Of a DNA stretch of 64,000 bases, positions 1 to 8,028 are shown piece by piece. Numbering within the stretch: the stretch's first letter is position 1; each line of letters opens with the position of its first letter. The notes below the pieces were generated by a model that saw nothing but the letters and a program-made list of their open reading frames with translations, ran no database searches and was not told the DNA's origin. A program made the position numbers and the translations under genes. The stretch covers positions 1-64,000 of the forward strand of contig NZ_BBLW01000004.1 in NCBI RefSeq assembly GCF_000971135.1, given 5' to 3'. This DNA comes from Demequina phytophila (GTDB lineage: Bacteria > Actinomycetota > Actinomycetes > Actinomycetales > Demequinaceae).

Positions 1-276
1 TGTTCAATCTACCCGATCGATCGCATCCCTCCAAATCGGCCTGCCGGCTTCTTGGTGAGTTCGTTCTCTCGAGCGGCTCTCTACTCTACACCGTTTCGTC
101 CGGTTTGTTGACCGGTCTGACGGGGCTTCGGGAGCCTCGTCACCAGGCGTTTTCCCTTGCGGGCCCCGTCCTGGCGACTCGGAATAAGTTACACACTTGT
201 TTCGGCGATGTCCAACCGAGACGGCGATGACTTGGTTACCCCAGGTAGACGGCATGCAGATCCGCGAGCCGACGCC
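1..276. other. non-coding stretch at window edge
   Basis: No convincing gene is seen here. The stretch is visibly less GC-rich than the rest of the window between about 50 and 240, which fits intergenic DNA. The only longer open frame, on the - strand, has no ribosome binding site and a composition unlike its neighbours. Confidence 0.5.
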
Positions 277-1113
277 TCAGACCGTCTCGACGAGCCAATC
301 GAGCAGCGTCTCCGCGTACGTCAGAACGGAGATGTGGCCGTCGTCGGGGAACACCCGGGTCCCCGCGCCCTCGATCTGCCGTGACAACCACTCGCCGTGG
401 GTGAAGGGCACCACCCGGTCCTTGCCGCCGTGCGCGATGAGCGTCGGGACGGCACCGGCGTCCGCCACCGTGAAGCCCCAGTCGCTCACATACGCGAGGT
501 CGTCGTCGACCATGCCGTCCGGCCCGAGCTCGAGCGCGGCGTTCACGATCCCGTTGAACCATCCCCACTCCCCCGCGAGCGCGGCGTGATCCGCGGCCAT
601 GAACGTCTCCGGGTCCCACTCGGCCTCCAGCTGGGCGCGCAGCGCCGCCGGACCGAGCGCAGCGGCCTCGAGCTCGAGCCGTCCTCCGTGCGCCATGCCG
701 CCGTACCAGTCGAGCCCGCCGGCCTCGAATGGCGCCAGGCCCGCGATGGAGACGCACGCCTGCACGCGCTCGGGCAGGAGCGCCGCGCACGCGAGGGCGT
801 GAGGTCCGCCGCCGGAATGCCCGACGGCGGCGAACCTGTCGATCCCCAGCTCGTCCGCGACGGCGGCGACGTCCTCGACGACGTCCGCGACGCATCTTCC
901 TTCCCGGCGGGTCGACCCGCCGTAGCCGGGCCGGTCGAGCGACACCCACCGGATGCCGCGATCCGTCGCGGGCTTCATCAGCGGCCCCGGCGGCTGGCCG
1001 ATGTTGGGGGTGCCGTGGTGCCAGAAGATCACCAGCGACGCGTCATCGGGACCGTCCGTGTACCAACGCACGGTCCGGCCGTCGGGCCGGTCGATCTCTC
1101 CCTTGCTCGCCAT
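277..1113 (-). CDS. alpha/beta-fold hydrolase
   Basis: A 278-residue alpha/beta hydrolase, probably a cytoplasmic esterase or peptidase-like enzyme of unknown substrate. The oxyanion-hole HHGTP segment lies at about residue 32. The nucleophile elbow GHSGGG puts the catalytic serine at residue 100. An acid residue follows in GGKDRVVP and the catalytic histidine in DDGHIS, near residue 258. No signal peptide is visible. It is transcribed away from the sigma-factor array that follows and shares no obvious operon. The fold is certain from the ordered triad; the substrate cannot be read from the sequence. Confidence 0.88.
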   Translation of the reverse strand: MASKGEIDRPDGRTVRWYTDGPDDASLVIFWHHGTPNIGQPPGPLMKPATDRGIRWVSLDRPGYGGSTRREGRCVADVVEDVAAVADELGIDRFAAVGHSGGGPHALACAALLPERVQACVSIAGLAPFEAGGLDWYGGMAHGGRLELEAAALGPAALRAQLEAEWDPETFMAADHAALAGEWGWFNGIVNAALELGPDGMVDDDLAYVSDWGFTVADAGAVPTLIAHGGKDRVVPFTHGEWLSRQIEGAGTRVFPDDGHISVLTYAETLLDWLVETV

Positions 1114-1227
1114 GGACCGACCCTAGCCCGGGCGCCCGGCGCGCCTCGTGAGCGCACCCAACGTTTCCGCGCCAGGATGCGTTCTCGGGGCCGGAGAAGC
1201 ATCCGGACAGTCGGCGATGGGGGTCGC

Positions 1228-1788
1228 GTGAGCAGTTGGGGGGCCGCGCTCGACGCGGTGCTGCATCAGAGGGGCGGTGCGCTGTTCGCCTACGCGTTCG
1301 TGCTCACCGGGGATCCCCACGCGGCGGAGGACCTGGTCCAGGAGGCGCTCGTCCGCGTGTTCCGGAAGGGCCGCGCGCCCCAGAGCGTCGACGCGGCGCA
1401 CGCGTACGTCAAGCGCGCGATCCAGACGAGCTTCATCGACACGCACCGCCGCGCGCAGGCGCGTCCACGGCCGGACGACCGCACCGCCGAGCGCGTCGCG
1501 CCCGACCCGACCGACGCGGCGGACCTCCACGCGGCCCTCATGGAGGCGGTCCTCTCGCTCCCGCCCCGCGAGCGCACGTGCCTCGTGATGCGGTACTTCG
1601 ACGGGCTGAGCGCCGTCGCGATCGCGGAGCAGCTCGGCATCGCGGCAGGGTCCGTACGCCGCTACCTGCATGACGGGATCGCGACGTTGCAGCGCACCCA
1701 CGGCGACTTCGGGCTCGATCCCTCGGACGCGTCCGAGGGCGGCGGGGAGTCTCACGTGATCGTGTCCACGAAGGGAGGCCGCCGATGA
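1228..1788 (+). CDS. SigE-family (ECF-like) sigma factor, cassette 1
   Basis: A 186-residue sigma-70 family protein of the actinobacterial SigE-family/ECF type. Region 2 is intact: LFAYAFVLTGD, then AEDLVQEALVRVF (core binding), then AHAYVKRAIQTSFIDTHRRA (-10 recognition). Region 4 follows, with LPPRERTCLVMRYFDGLS and the helix-turn-helix IAEQLGIAAGSVRRYLHDG. The GTG start at 1228 was chosen because the second array member begins with the same M-S-x-W pattern from GTG. A C-terminal tail DPSDASEGG follows region 4 and recurs in the sister genes. It overlaps the next gene by ATGA, so the pair is translationally coupled, the usual arrangement of an ECF sigma factor and its membrane regulator. 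Confidence 0.88.
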   Translation: MSSWGAALDAVLHQRGGALFAYAFVLTGDPHAAEDLVQEALVRVFRKGRAPQSVDAAHAYVKRAIQTSFIDTHRRAQARPRPDDRTAERVAPDPTDAADLHAALMEAVLSLPPRERTCLVMRYFDGLSAVAIAEQLGIAAGSVRRYLHDGIATLQRTHGDFGLDPSDASEGGGESHVIVSTKGGRR

Positions 1789-3215
1789 CCAGCGTGCTCG
1801 AGGAGGCCATGGCCCGCCGCGCGACGGCCGGCCTGGCTCTGTATGCGCCGGGGTCCCTGGAGGCCGCCGCCCATTCCCGGGTCCGGCGCGCGAGGACGAT
1901 GCGCGGGCTCGGCATCGCCGGCGTCGCGGCGGCCGTCGTGGTCGCCGGGGCATGGGGCGCGGTGGCGCTCGACGGTCACCGCGGTGCGGTGGCGCCGGCG
2001 GTGACATCCCCGACGCCCTCGCCCAGCGCATCGTCCGGCGCGGACGCCACCCCCGGCGTGCTCACGGCCGAGGATCTGACCGGCGCAGGCGGCACCGTTC
2101 CCGATGCGGACTCGCTGCCCGCGTACCTCTGCACCAGCACGCTCCCCCGGAGCTGTGAGGAGCTGTTCGTACCGGCCCGCGGCCTGTTCTCGATGGCACC
2201 GGGGTCCACGCGAGTGGAGGTCTCCGCGCTGGAGTCGTCCGCCGAGGTCACGTGGGAGCTGACGTACACGGGCGACGAGCCCGCGCGGGTCGCCACCGGA
2301 TGGATCCTGCCGGTCGCCCGCGCGACCGACGACTACGTCGGACCGGCCGACACTCTCGAGGGTCTCAGCATCCAGCTCCCGCAGGATCTCCGCGACGTCG
2401 GAGCGGGCACCACCGTCGCAAGCAGCACCGTCGTGAGCCTCGGGTCGGCGCCGAGCTTCGCGGTGGGCACGGCGGTGATCGTCGACCTGCTGGTCCCCGT
2501 CGCCTTCGCCGATCCGGACGCGACGCGAGAGCTCTGGATCCTGGTCGACGGCGGGAACCACCCCGTGACCGCTTCCGACGGCGACGCGGCCGCCGGGACC
2601 GTCACCGCCGACGAGCTGCGCACGGAGGCCTTCACACGTCACCGAGAGGACTACGACCTGGGCACCCACGCGCAGACCGCCCTCGACTGCAGGCTCGACG
2701 CGTCGCTCAACCCCCGCACATCCACGAGTGTCGAGGACGTGAGCGCACCCGCGTGCGACGCCGTGGTGCTCACCACGGAGGCGCCGCTGATCGCGGTCAC
2801 CGAGATGCGTTTCGACGTCGATGACGTCGCGCACACGCTCACGGTGCGCTGGACGGCGCAGAACGTGTCGGGCCAGCGCCTGAACTTGGACACGGGCGCC
2901 GCCGCCGTCGCTCTCGAGACGGAGTACGAGTCGACGGAACCGGGTGCAAGCGAGTTCCTCGGCGCGGGGCGCGCCGGCACACTGCTCGCCCAGACGCTCT
3001 GGGAGACCGAGACCACGCGCCACGGACTGCTGCGACGCGCGACCTCGGTCGAGACGCTCGAGCCGTGGCAGCTGTTCGCGGGCACCGGCACGTTCGACGT
3101 GCGCGAGGTCCCCGACTTCGCCGCCGCGCTCGCCACGGTGCAGGTACGTGTGGCCGGCGCGGACGACTTCGCCGGCGACCGCGAGCTGATCCTCGAGGCG
3201 TCCTGGAACAACTGA
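1785..3215 (+). CDS. single-pass membrane partner of sigma factor, cassette 1
   Basis: A 476-residue protein of unrecognised family. About 40 cytoplasmic residues with an RVRRARTMR positive patch are followed by one transmembrane helix (about 41-62) and a Ser/Pro/Thr linker beginning AVAPAVTSP. The long extracytoplasmic part has two cysteine pairs, LCTSTLPRSC near 107 and LDCRLDASLNP...PACDAVVL near 300-325. It ends RELILEASW. Position and ATGA overlap with the sigma gene argue by analogy for an anti-sigma or sigma-regulating sensor. No zinc-type anti-sigma motif (HxxxCxxC) is present, so binding of the sigma factor is inference. Genes of the same plan occur at 3847, 5886, 8025 and, with a different ectodomain, 10857. 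Confidence 0.75.
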   Translation: MTSVLEEAMARRATAGLALYAPGSLEAAAHSRVRRARTMRGLGIAGVAAAVVVAGAWGAVALDGHRGAVAPAVTSPTPSPSASSGADATPGVLTAEDLTGAGGTVPDADSLPAYLCTSTLPRSCEELFVPARGLFSMAPGSTRVEVSALESSAEVTWELTYTGDEPARVATGWILPVARATDDYVGPADTLEGLSIQLPQDLRDVGAGTTVASSTVVSLGSAPSFAVGTAVIVDLLVPVAFADPDATRELWILVDGGNHPVTASDGDAAAGTVTADELRTEAFTRHREDYDLGTHAQTALDCRLDASLNPRTSTSVEDVSAPACDAVVLTTEAPLIAVTEMRFDVDDVAHTLTVRWTAQNVSGQRLNLDTGAAAVALETEYESTEPGASEFLGAGRAGTLLAQTLWETETTRHGLLRRATSVETLEPWQLFAGTGTFDVREVPDFAAALATVQVRVAGADDFAGDRELILEASWNN

Positions 3216-3292
3216 GACACGCGACCCTGCACTTCCTGCCCACCGTGCGTCCTCTCCACTGAGAAGATGCACCGCAGGCAGGGGGAGGAACC

Positions 3293-3850
3293 GTGAGCAG
3301 GTGGTCCGAGACGCTCGACGCGTTGATGCGTGAGCGCGGCAGGGCGCTGTATGGATACGCGTTCGTGCTGACCGGCAATCCCGCCGACGCCGACGACCTG
3401 CTCCAGGACGCCCTGGTCCGCGCCTTCAAGCGGGGTCGCGGCCCCGAGAACGTCGACGCCGCGCACGCCTATGTGAAGCGCGCGATCCAGACCACGTTCA
3501 TCGACACCCACCGGCGCGCGTCCGTCCGGCCCCGCCGCGACCACCGCGACGCGGACCGCGTGATCGACGACCCGAGCGGCGCGTCCGCCACGCGGGACGC
3601 CGTTCACGAGGCGGTCCTGTCGCTCCCGCCGCGCGAGCGCACCTGCGTGGTGATGCGGTACTTCGACGGCCTCGCCTCCCCCGCCATCGCGGAGGAGCTG
3701 GGCATCTCCGCCGGCACGGTGCGCGGCTACCTCGCGAGCGCGGTGGAGACGCTGCGCCGCACGCACGGCGACTTCGGATTGGACCCGACCGACGCCCTGG
3801 AGGGCGGAGACGAGCACGTGGTGATCACCTCGAAGGGAGGCGCGCGATGA
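3293..3850 (+). CDS. SigE-family (ECF-like) sigma factor, cassette 2
   Basis: A 185-residue sigma-70 family protein, the closest sister of cassette 1. Region 2 is complete (LYGYAFVLTGN, ADDLLQDALVRAF, AHAYVKRAIQTTFIDTHRRA). Region 4 has LPPRERTCVVMRYFDGLA and the helix-turn-helix IAEELGISAGTVRGYLAS. The tail reads DPTDALEGG. The GTG start at 3293 sits behind an excellent ribosome binding site (GGGGGAGG, 3280-3287). It overlaps its membrane partner by ATGA. The gap upstream (3216-3292) is long enough for its own promoter, which could be autoregulated; no confident -35/-10 was assigned. Confidence 0.9.
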   Translation: MSRWSETLDALMRERGRALYGYAFVLTGNPADADDLLQDALVRAFKRGRGPENVDAAHAYVKRAIQTTFIDTHRRASVRPRRDHRDADRVIDDPSGASATRDAVHEAVLSLPPRERTCVVMRYFDGLASPAIAEELGISAGTVRGYLASAVETLRRTHGDFGLDPTDALEGGDEHVVITSKGGAR

Positions 3851-5337
3851 GCAACGAGCTGATGGATTCCCTCGCGCGGCAGGCGGAGGCCGGCGGCACG
3901 CTCTACGACGCGCGCGGCGGGGTGGACGATGCGGTGGTCGCCCCCGCACGCCGTCGCGTGAGGCGGGCGCACACCCTGCGCGCGGCCGGCACGCTCGGCG
4001 TGACGGCGCTGGTGCTCGCCGGCGGCCTCACGGCCGTGCTCGAGTGGCAGGGCGACCGCGGCACGGTGGCGCCGGCCGTCACCGACGTGCCGAAGGTGGA
4101 CCCGGATGCGCTGACGGCTGACGACCTCCGTCCCGACTCCACGGCCCGGACCCTCGACGACGGCCGCACCGGCCAGACCGGGATCCTGTGCTCCATGCCG
4201 GTGAAGGACAATCCGTACGCGGGCGCGGACTTCAGCCGCGCCGACTCGTGCCCGGCGGTCTGGGTCGCGGACCTACCGCTGCTCGAGGTCACCCGGGCCG
4301 ATGTCACGCTCGACGGCGACGGCACCGTGCACATCGCGTGGGTGCTCGCGAACACCTCCGACTCGGCGATCACTGTCGATGAGGGCACCTTGAGCATCGC
4401 GCTCCTGTCCGACCCCGACGCTGCGATGACCGCCGAGGGCTACACCTCGGGCGACCGCCAGCTGATCGCCACGTCGCTGTGGTCCAGCGAAGAGGATCGC
4501 GTAGTCCAGATGGAGGGCGACAGCTCGCGCGTGACGCTCCGCTCTGGGGACACGATCGAGGGCGCGGCGACTCTCGACCCGCAGATGTTCTCCGGCCTGG
4601 GCACCGGCGGGCTCCTCGACGGGATGTCCGACGGCACCATCGAGCCGACCGTGACCCTCCAGGTCCGAGTGCCCCCCGCCGGCGATGCAGGCACGCGCGA
4701 GCTGTTCCTCGAGGCGAGCGCAGTGGCCACCACCACCGGCACCATGGATCCCGCCTCCGCATCGTTCGAGGGACTCGAGCCGCGCGTCGAGGGCGAGACC
4801 CGTGACGACGCCCAGGAGGCGGTCGTGTGCCACGTCGGCGAAGCCGACAACCCACGCTTCCAGCCCGATGACGGCGACGGGGTCGCGAACTGGAGCACGC
4901 CCACCTGCGAGGCGGTGTGGATCCCGGGCGGCAAGCAGCTCGAGCTCTCCGACGTGAGCATCTCTGAGATCGACAAGTTCAGCAGCGTCATCGATTGGAG
5001 CGCGACCAACGTGTCCGGGCGGACGCTCGATCTCGACAACGCTTCGATGGGCGTGAGCATCAACCTCGGCGACGTGGGCTACATCATGAACTCCGGCGGC
5101 ACGAGCGTCGGGTGGAACCCCTGGAACAGCGACGGGACGCGCCACGCGCTGCTCTCGTCCGAGAGCGACCCGATCGCCCTCGCCCCGGGCGCCGAGCTCT
5201 CCGACGAGAAGATGTTCGAGACCGACCCCAAGACGCTCGACGCGCCCGGCTCGATCCTCATCCGCGTGGTCCGCGAGGACGACCAGGACGGCACCCGCGA
5301 GCTCCTGCTCGAGCTCCCGTGGAGCCTGAAGGGCTGA
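3847..5337 (+). CDS. single-pass membrane partner of sigma factor, cassette 2
   Basis: A 496-residue protein with a cytoplasmic N-terminus of about 45 residues (ALYDAR-type stretch, then RRRVRRAHTLR), one transmembrane helix (about 50-70), the linker TVAPAVTDVP, and the clearest two-module ectodomain of the array. Module 1 has LCSMPVKDNP...SCPAVWVADLPLLEV and ends QVRVPPAGDAGTRELFLEAS. Module 2 has VCHVGEADNPRF...TCEAVWIPG and ends GTRELLLELPW. The repeated Cys...Cys-x-x-V-W pattern suggests one disulfide per module. Family not recognised. Coupling to the sigma gene suggests it senses an extracytoplasmic or membrane signal and controls that sigma factor; this is inference from gene order. Confidence 0.75.
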   Translation: MSNELMDSLARQAEAGGTLYDARGGVDDAVVAPARRRVRRAHTLRAAGTLGVTALVLAGGLTAVLEWQGDRGTVAPAVTDVPKVDPDALTADDLRPDSTARTLDDGRTGQTGILCSMPVKDNPYAGADFSRADSCPAVWVADLPLLEVTRADVTLDGDGTVHIAWVLANTSDSAITVDEGTLSIALLSDPDAAMTAEGYTSGDRQLIATSLWSSEEDRVVQMEGDSSRVTLRSGDTIEGAATLDPQMFSGLGTGGLLDGMSDGTIEPTVTLQVRVPPAGDAGTRELFLEASAVATTTGTMDPASASFEGLEPRVEGETRDDAQEAVVCHVGEADNPRFQPDDGDGVANWSTPTCEAVWIPGGKQLELSDVSISEIDKFSSVIDWSATNVSGRTLDLDNASMGVSINLGDVGYIMNSGGTSVGWNPWNSDGTRHALLSSESDPIALAPGAELSDEKMFETDPKTLDAPGSILIRVVREDDQDGTRELLLELPWSLKG

Positions 5338-5376
5338 CCCCTAGGAACCCACCGCCGCCGGTGGCACCATCGAAGG

Positions 5377-5889
5377 ATGAGGCCATGGGCGGCGATGCTC
5401 GAGGCGACCATGCGCACGCACGGCCCCGCGCTCCTCGCCTACGCGACGCGGCTCACCGGGGGTCCGTCCGCGGGCGCGGCCGTCCTCGAGGACGCGCTGG
5501 TGCGCACGTTCGCGCGGGGCAGGCCGCCGGAGTCGGGGGACGATGCGCGGGTCGCCGTGCGCGACGCGGTCCGGTTCGTGGCGGTGCGGCGGGAGCGGCC
5601 GGCACCCGCGACCCCGCCGCCCGAGGCGACGGAGGCGCCAGAGGTGACCGACGCATCGTCCCTCCGCGAGGCGCTCGCCGGCCTGAGCCCGCGAGAGCGG
5701 GCGCTGCTCGCCATCCGCTACGGCGACGGCCTCGCCGTCCCCGCGATCGCGTCCTCGACCGCGCTCCGCGAGCACCAGGTGCGCGACGCCCTCGCGAACG
5801 CCGCGGCGGCTCTGGGCCTGGATGTGTCGGACACGGTCGAGGGCGGCGTGGTCGACACCACCACCGTGGCGGTGGGTGACGCGCCGTGA
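5377..5889 (+). CDS. degenerate sigma-70-like protein, cassette 3
   Basis: A 170-residue paralogue of the sigma factors at 1228 and 3293. The start ATG 5377 matches their N-terminus (MRPWAAMLEATMRTHG). Region 4 is recognisable (LSPRERALLAIRYGDGLAVPAIA...) and the tail DVSDTVEGG is kept. Region 2 is badly eroded: the core-binding AEDLVQ motif is replaced by GAAVLEDALV, and the -10 recognition helix AHAYVKRAIQTxFIDxxRRA is gone. It may be a decaying sigma gene, or a protein using only the C-terminal DNA-binding helix. GGAACCC at 5344, 33 bp upstream of the start, resembles an ECF -35 element. ATGA overlap with the next gene is retained, so the pair is still coupled. Confidence 0.72.
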   Translation: MRPWAAMLEATMRTHGPALLAYATRLTGGPSAGAAVLEDALVRTFARGRPPESGDDARVAVRDAVRFVAVRRERPAPATPPPEATEAPEVTDASSLREALAGLSPRERALLAIRYGDGLAVPAIASSTALREHQVRDALANAAAALGLDVSDTVEGGVVDTTTVAVGDAP

Positions 5890-7436
5890 CCGCCGAGCTG
5901 CTCGACGCGCTCGAGCCCGCCGCGGACCTCGACGGCGAGGACCGGGCGTGCACGGCGATCGCGACGAGCGCCGCGCACAGGATCACGCGACGCCGACGGC
6001 TCCGCCTGGCCGGGTTCGGCGCGGCGGCAGCCATCCTGCTCGCCGTGGCGGGCGCGGTGGCGCTGACCGCGCCTCGCGAGCTCCCACCCTCGACGGAGCC
6101 GGCGGAGCCCGACGTCATGGCCTCGCAACCGGGCAGCGGCGTGGTCTACGCGGAGGAGCTGCTCCGCGGCGCGGCGTCGCGCCTCCGCACGGCGGACGGC
6201 TCGGCGCTCCGCCAGGAGGCGCTCGCCTGCCGCGAGCGCACCGACGCCTCGACGCCGGTGCCGTGCCGCGCGGTGTGGGTCGGGGACACGCCCTTCCTCG
6301 AGCTCGACCCCGAGATGACCCTCGCGACGCTCCACGTCACCGACCGGCTGGTGCGGCTCGACGTGCGCTGGACCGTGCGAAACACCGGCGTGCGGCCCCT
6401 GCTGCTCGATCGTGCGGACCTCGCCGTGGCGGTCCTCACCGATCCCGACGGGGTCGCCGACCCGGTCGCGGACCAGGCAACCGATGCGCTCACCTCGTCG
6501 TGGTGGGCCGACGACCGCTCACGTCTCGCGCTCAACCGCGAGGCCCAATCGCTCGAGCGCATCGAGCCGGGCTCGGCGATGCGCGGGTGGGCCACGTTCA
6601 CCGCCGCCGCGCCCCGGAACGGCGCCGCGCGCGACCCCCTGTGGGACGTCGCGGACGGCGTCGCGGCGACCACCCTCACGCTGCAGGTGGGCATTCCTCA
6701 CACGCGCACCGCCGACCCGACCGCGGCGGACGTGATCGTGGAGTCGTCGATGCCACTCACGGACATCAATCCCGCGATCGCGGCGGACCACCTGCTCGAG
6801 ACATTCCGGCCGCGCGCACGCGGAGGGGCCACCCCCGCCGACGCGCAGGCGGCGCTCCTGTGCGACGTCCCCCGCAGCATGCGGTCCTCGACGTTCGAGA
6901 ACTACAACATCCCGTACCTGGCCCGGCAGGTCGCCTGCGAGCCCGGGTGGGTCGACGGCCCCGTGCTCGTCGACGCGGGCACGGCGGAGGTGCGACCCGG
7001 CACGCCGGCCTCCGTGGTGGTGTGGGACGTCGCCAACGCGTCCGGCGCGACGCTCCAGGTCTCGCGGCTCCAGCTGCTGCTTGAGGGGCGTGCGGACACG
7101 GTGCGCGCAGGCGGCGACGGCCTGACGCTGCTGGGCACCGCCGCGGTCACACCCAGCAGCGCGTGGCTCGCGGACGGCCGCCGCCTCGGGTGGCTGAGCA
7201 ACGCGTTCTACGACTATCCGTTGATCCCCGACGCGGTGGTCGGCGGGCGGGACCAGCTGTTCCCCGGGATGCTCTCCTCGGGCGAGATCGTGGGCGAGGA
7301 CGTGATCATCGAGGCCCTCTACGGCGGTGGTCGCGCCACCGCGGTCGCCACGGTCCCGTTCCTCGACGACCCGTCCCGGGTCATACTGCTGGAGACGCCG
7401 CTCGCCGTGGCGCCGCGGGCGTCCGCGTCCCCGTGA
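5886..7436 (+). CDS. single-pass membrane partner, cassette 3
   Basis: A 516-residue member of the array family: a short cytoplasmic part ending RITRRRRLR, a transmembrane helix (about 40-60), a Pro-rich linker, and two ectodomain modules. Module 1 carries ACRERTDASTPVPCRAVWVGDTPFLEL. Module 2 carries LLCDVP... and a second cysteine at ACEPGWVDG. It ends SRVILLETPLAV, equivalent to the RELILEA end of its sisters. The second module is the more divergent. The function is inferred only from the cassette context; its sigma-like partner looks degenerate, yet this reading frame is intact. Confidence 0.72.
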   Translation: MTAELLDALEPAADLDGEDRACTAIATSAAHRITRRRRLRLAGFGAAAAILLAVAGAVALTAPRELPPSTEPAEPDVMASQPGSGVVYAEELLRGAASRLRTADGSALRQEALACRERTDASTPVPCRAVWVGDTPFLELDPEMTLATLHVTDRLVRLDVRWTVRNTGVRPLLLDRADLAVAVLTDPDGVADPVADQATDALTSSWWADDRSRLALNREAQSLERIEPGSAMRGWATFTAAAPRNGAARDPLWDVADGVAATTLTLQVGIPHTRTADPTAADVIVESSMPLTDINPAIAADHLLETFRPRARGGATPADAQAALLCDVPRSMRSSTFENYNIPYLARQVACEPGWVDGPVLVDAGTAEVRPGTPASVVVWDVANASGATLQVSRLQLLLEGRADTVRAGGDGLTLLGTAAVTPSSAWLADGRRLGWLSNAFYDYPLIPDAVVGGRDQLFPGMLSSGEIVGEDVIIEALYGGGRATAVATVPFLDDPSRVILLETPLAVAPRASASP

Positions 7437-7503
7437 CCGGCCGCGTCGCCTTCCGCGCGCGCCGCGCACGTGCGAGACTCGCACGCATACCAGGGGGGTC
7501 GAG

Positions 7504-8028
7504 TTGAGCGGTCGATCGGAGACGCTCCGCGCGGTGATGCGCGGCCACGGCGCGGACCTGCTGGCCCGCGCGCTCCTTCTCACGGGGGACGATGCTGCGG
7601 CCGGGTCGCTGGTCGAGCGCGCCCTCGCGCACGGGACGGGCCGCGGCCACCTGGCCGACTCCCCCGACGAGGCGGCCACCGAGGTGCGGCGCGCGCTGCA
7701 TCGTGCCTTCCGCCGTGACAAGGACGCTGAACCGCCCCTTACTCCCGTCACGGATCCGGACCCGACCCCTGAGGCCGACATCCGCGAGGCGCTCCGGCTG
7801 CTCACGCGCCGCGAGCGGGTGGCGTTGGTGCTGCGCTATCTGGACGAGATGGCGGCGACGGCGATCGCCGCCGAGCTCGACGTGTCCGTCAAGGCCGTGG
7901 TGGCGGACCTGCGCTCGGGCGCCGAGCGCCTCGCGGCCACCCGGCCCGACCTCCGGATCGACGTCGAGGACGCGGTCGAGGGCGGGGTCGAGGAGGAGCT
8001 CACCGTGGCGTTCGGGGCGCGCCGATGA
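7504..8028 (+). CDS. degenerate sigma-70-like protein, cassette 4
   Basis: A 174-residue paralogue of the array sigma factors. TTG 7504 was chosen as start because GGGGGG lies just upstream and the product then begins SGRSETLRAVMRGHG, aligned with its sisters. Region 4 is conserved (LTRRERVALVLRYLDEMAATAIAAELDVSVKAVVADL), as is the tail DVEDAVEGG. Region 2 has lost its signature: AGSLVERALAHG replaces AEDLVQEAL, and the -10 recognition helix is replaced by TEVRRALHRAFRRDKDAE. It is therefore doubtful as a promoter-melting sigma factor. It overlaps the following membrane-protein gene by ATGA. Confidence 0.7.
   Translation: MSGRSETLRAVMRGHGADLLARALLLTGDDAAAGSLVERALAHGTGRGHLADSPDEAATEVRRALHRAFRRDKDAEPPLTPVTDPDPTPEADIREALRLLTRRERVALVLRYLDEMAATAIAAELDVSVKAVVADLRSGAERLAATRPDLRIDVEDAVEGGVEEELTVAFGARR

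Noticed and set aside
4..255. Open frame on the - strand at the window edge
   Set aside because: No ribosome binding site, lower GC at all codon positions and no family resemblance; it looks like non-coding DNA.
397..1227. Long + strand frame leading into sigma gene 1
   Set aside because: It is antisense to the alpha/beta hydrolase and has shadow-type composition; the sigma homology starts only at GTG 1228.
5377..5889. Simple pseudogene call for sigma-like cassette 3
   Set aside because: The frame is intact, region 4 and the tail are conserved, and translational coupling is kept.
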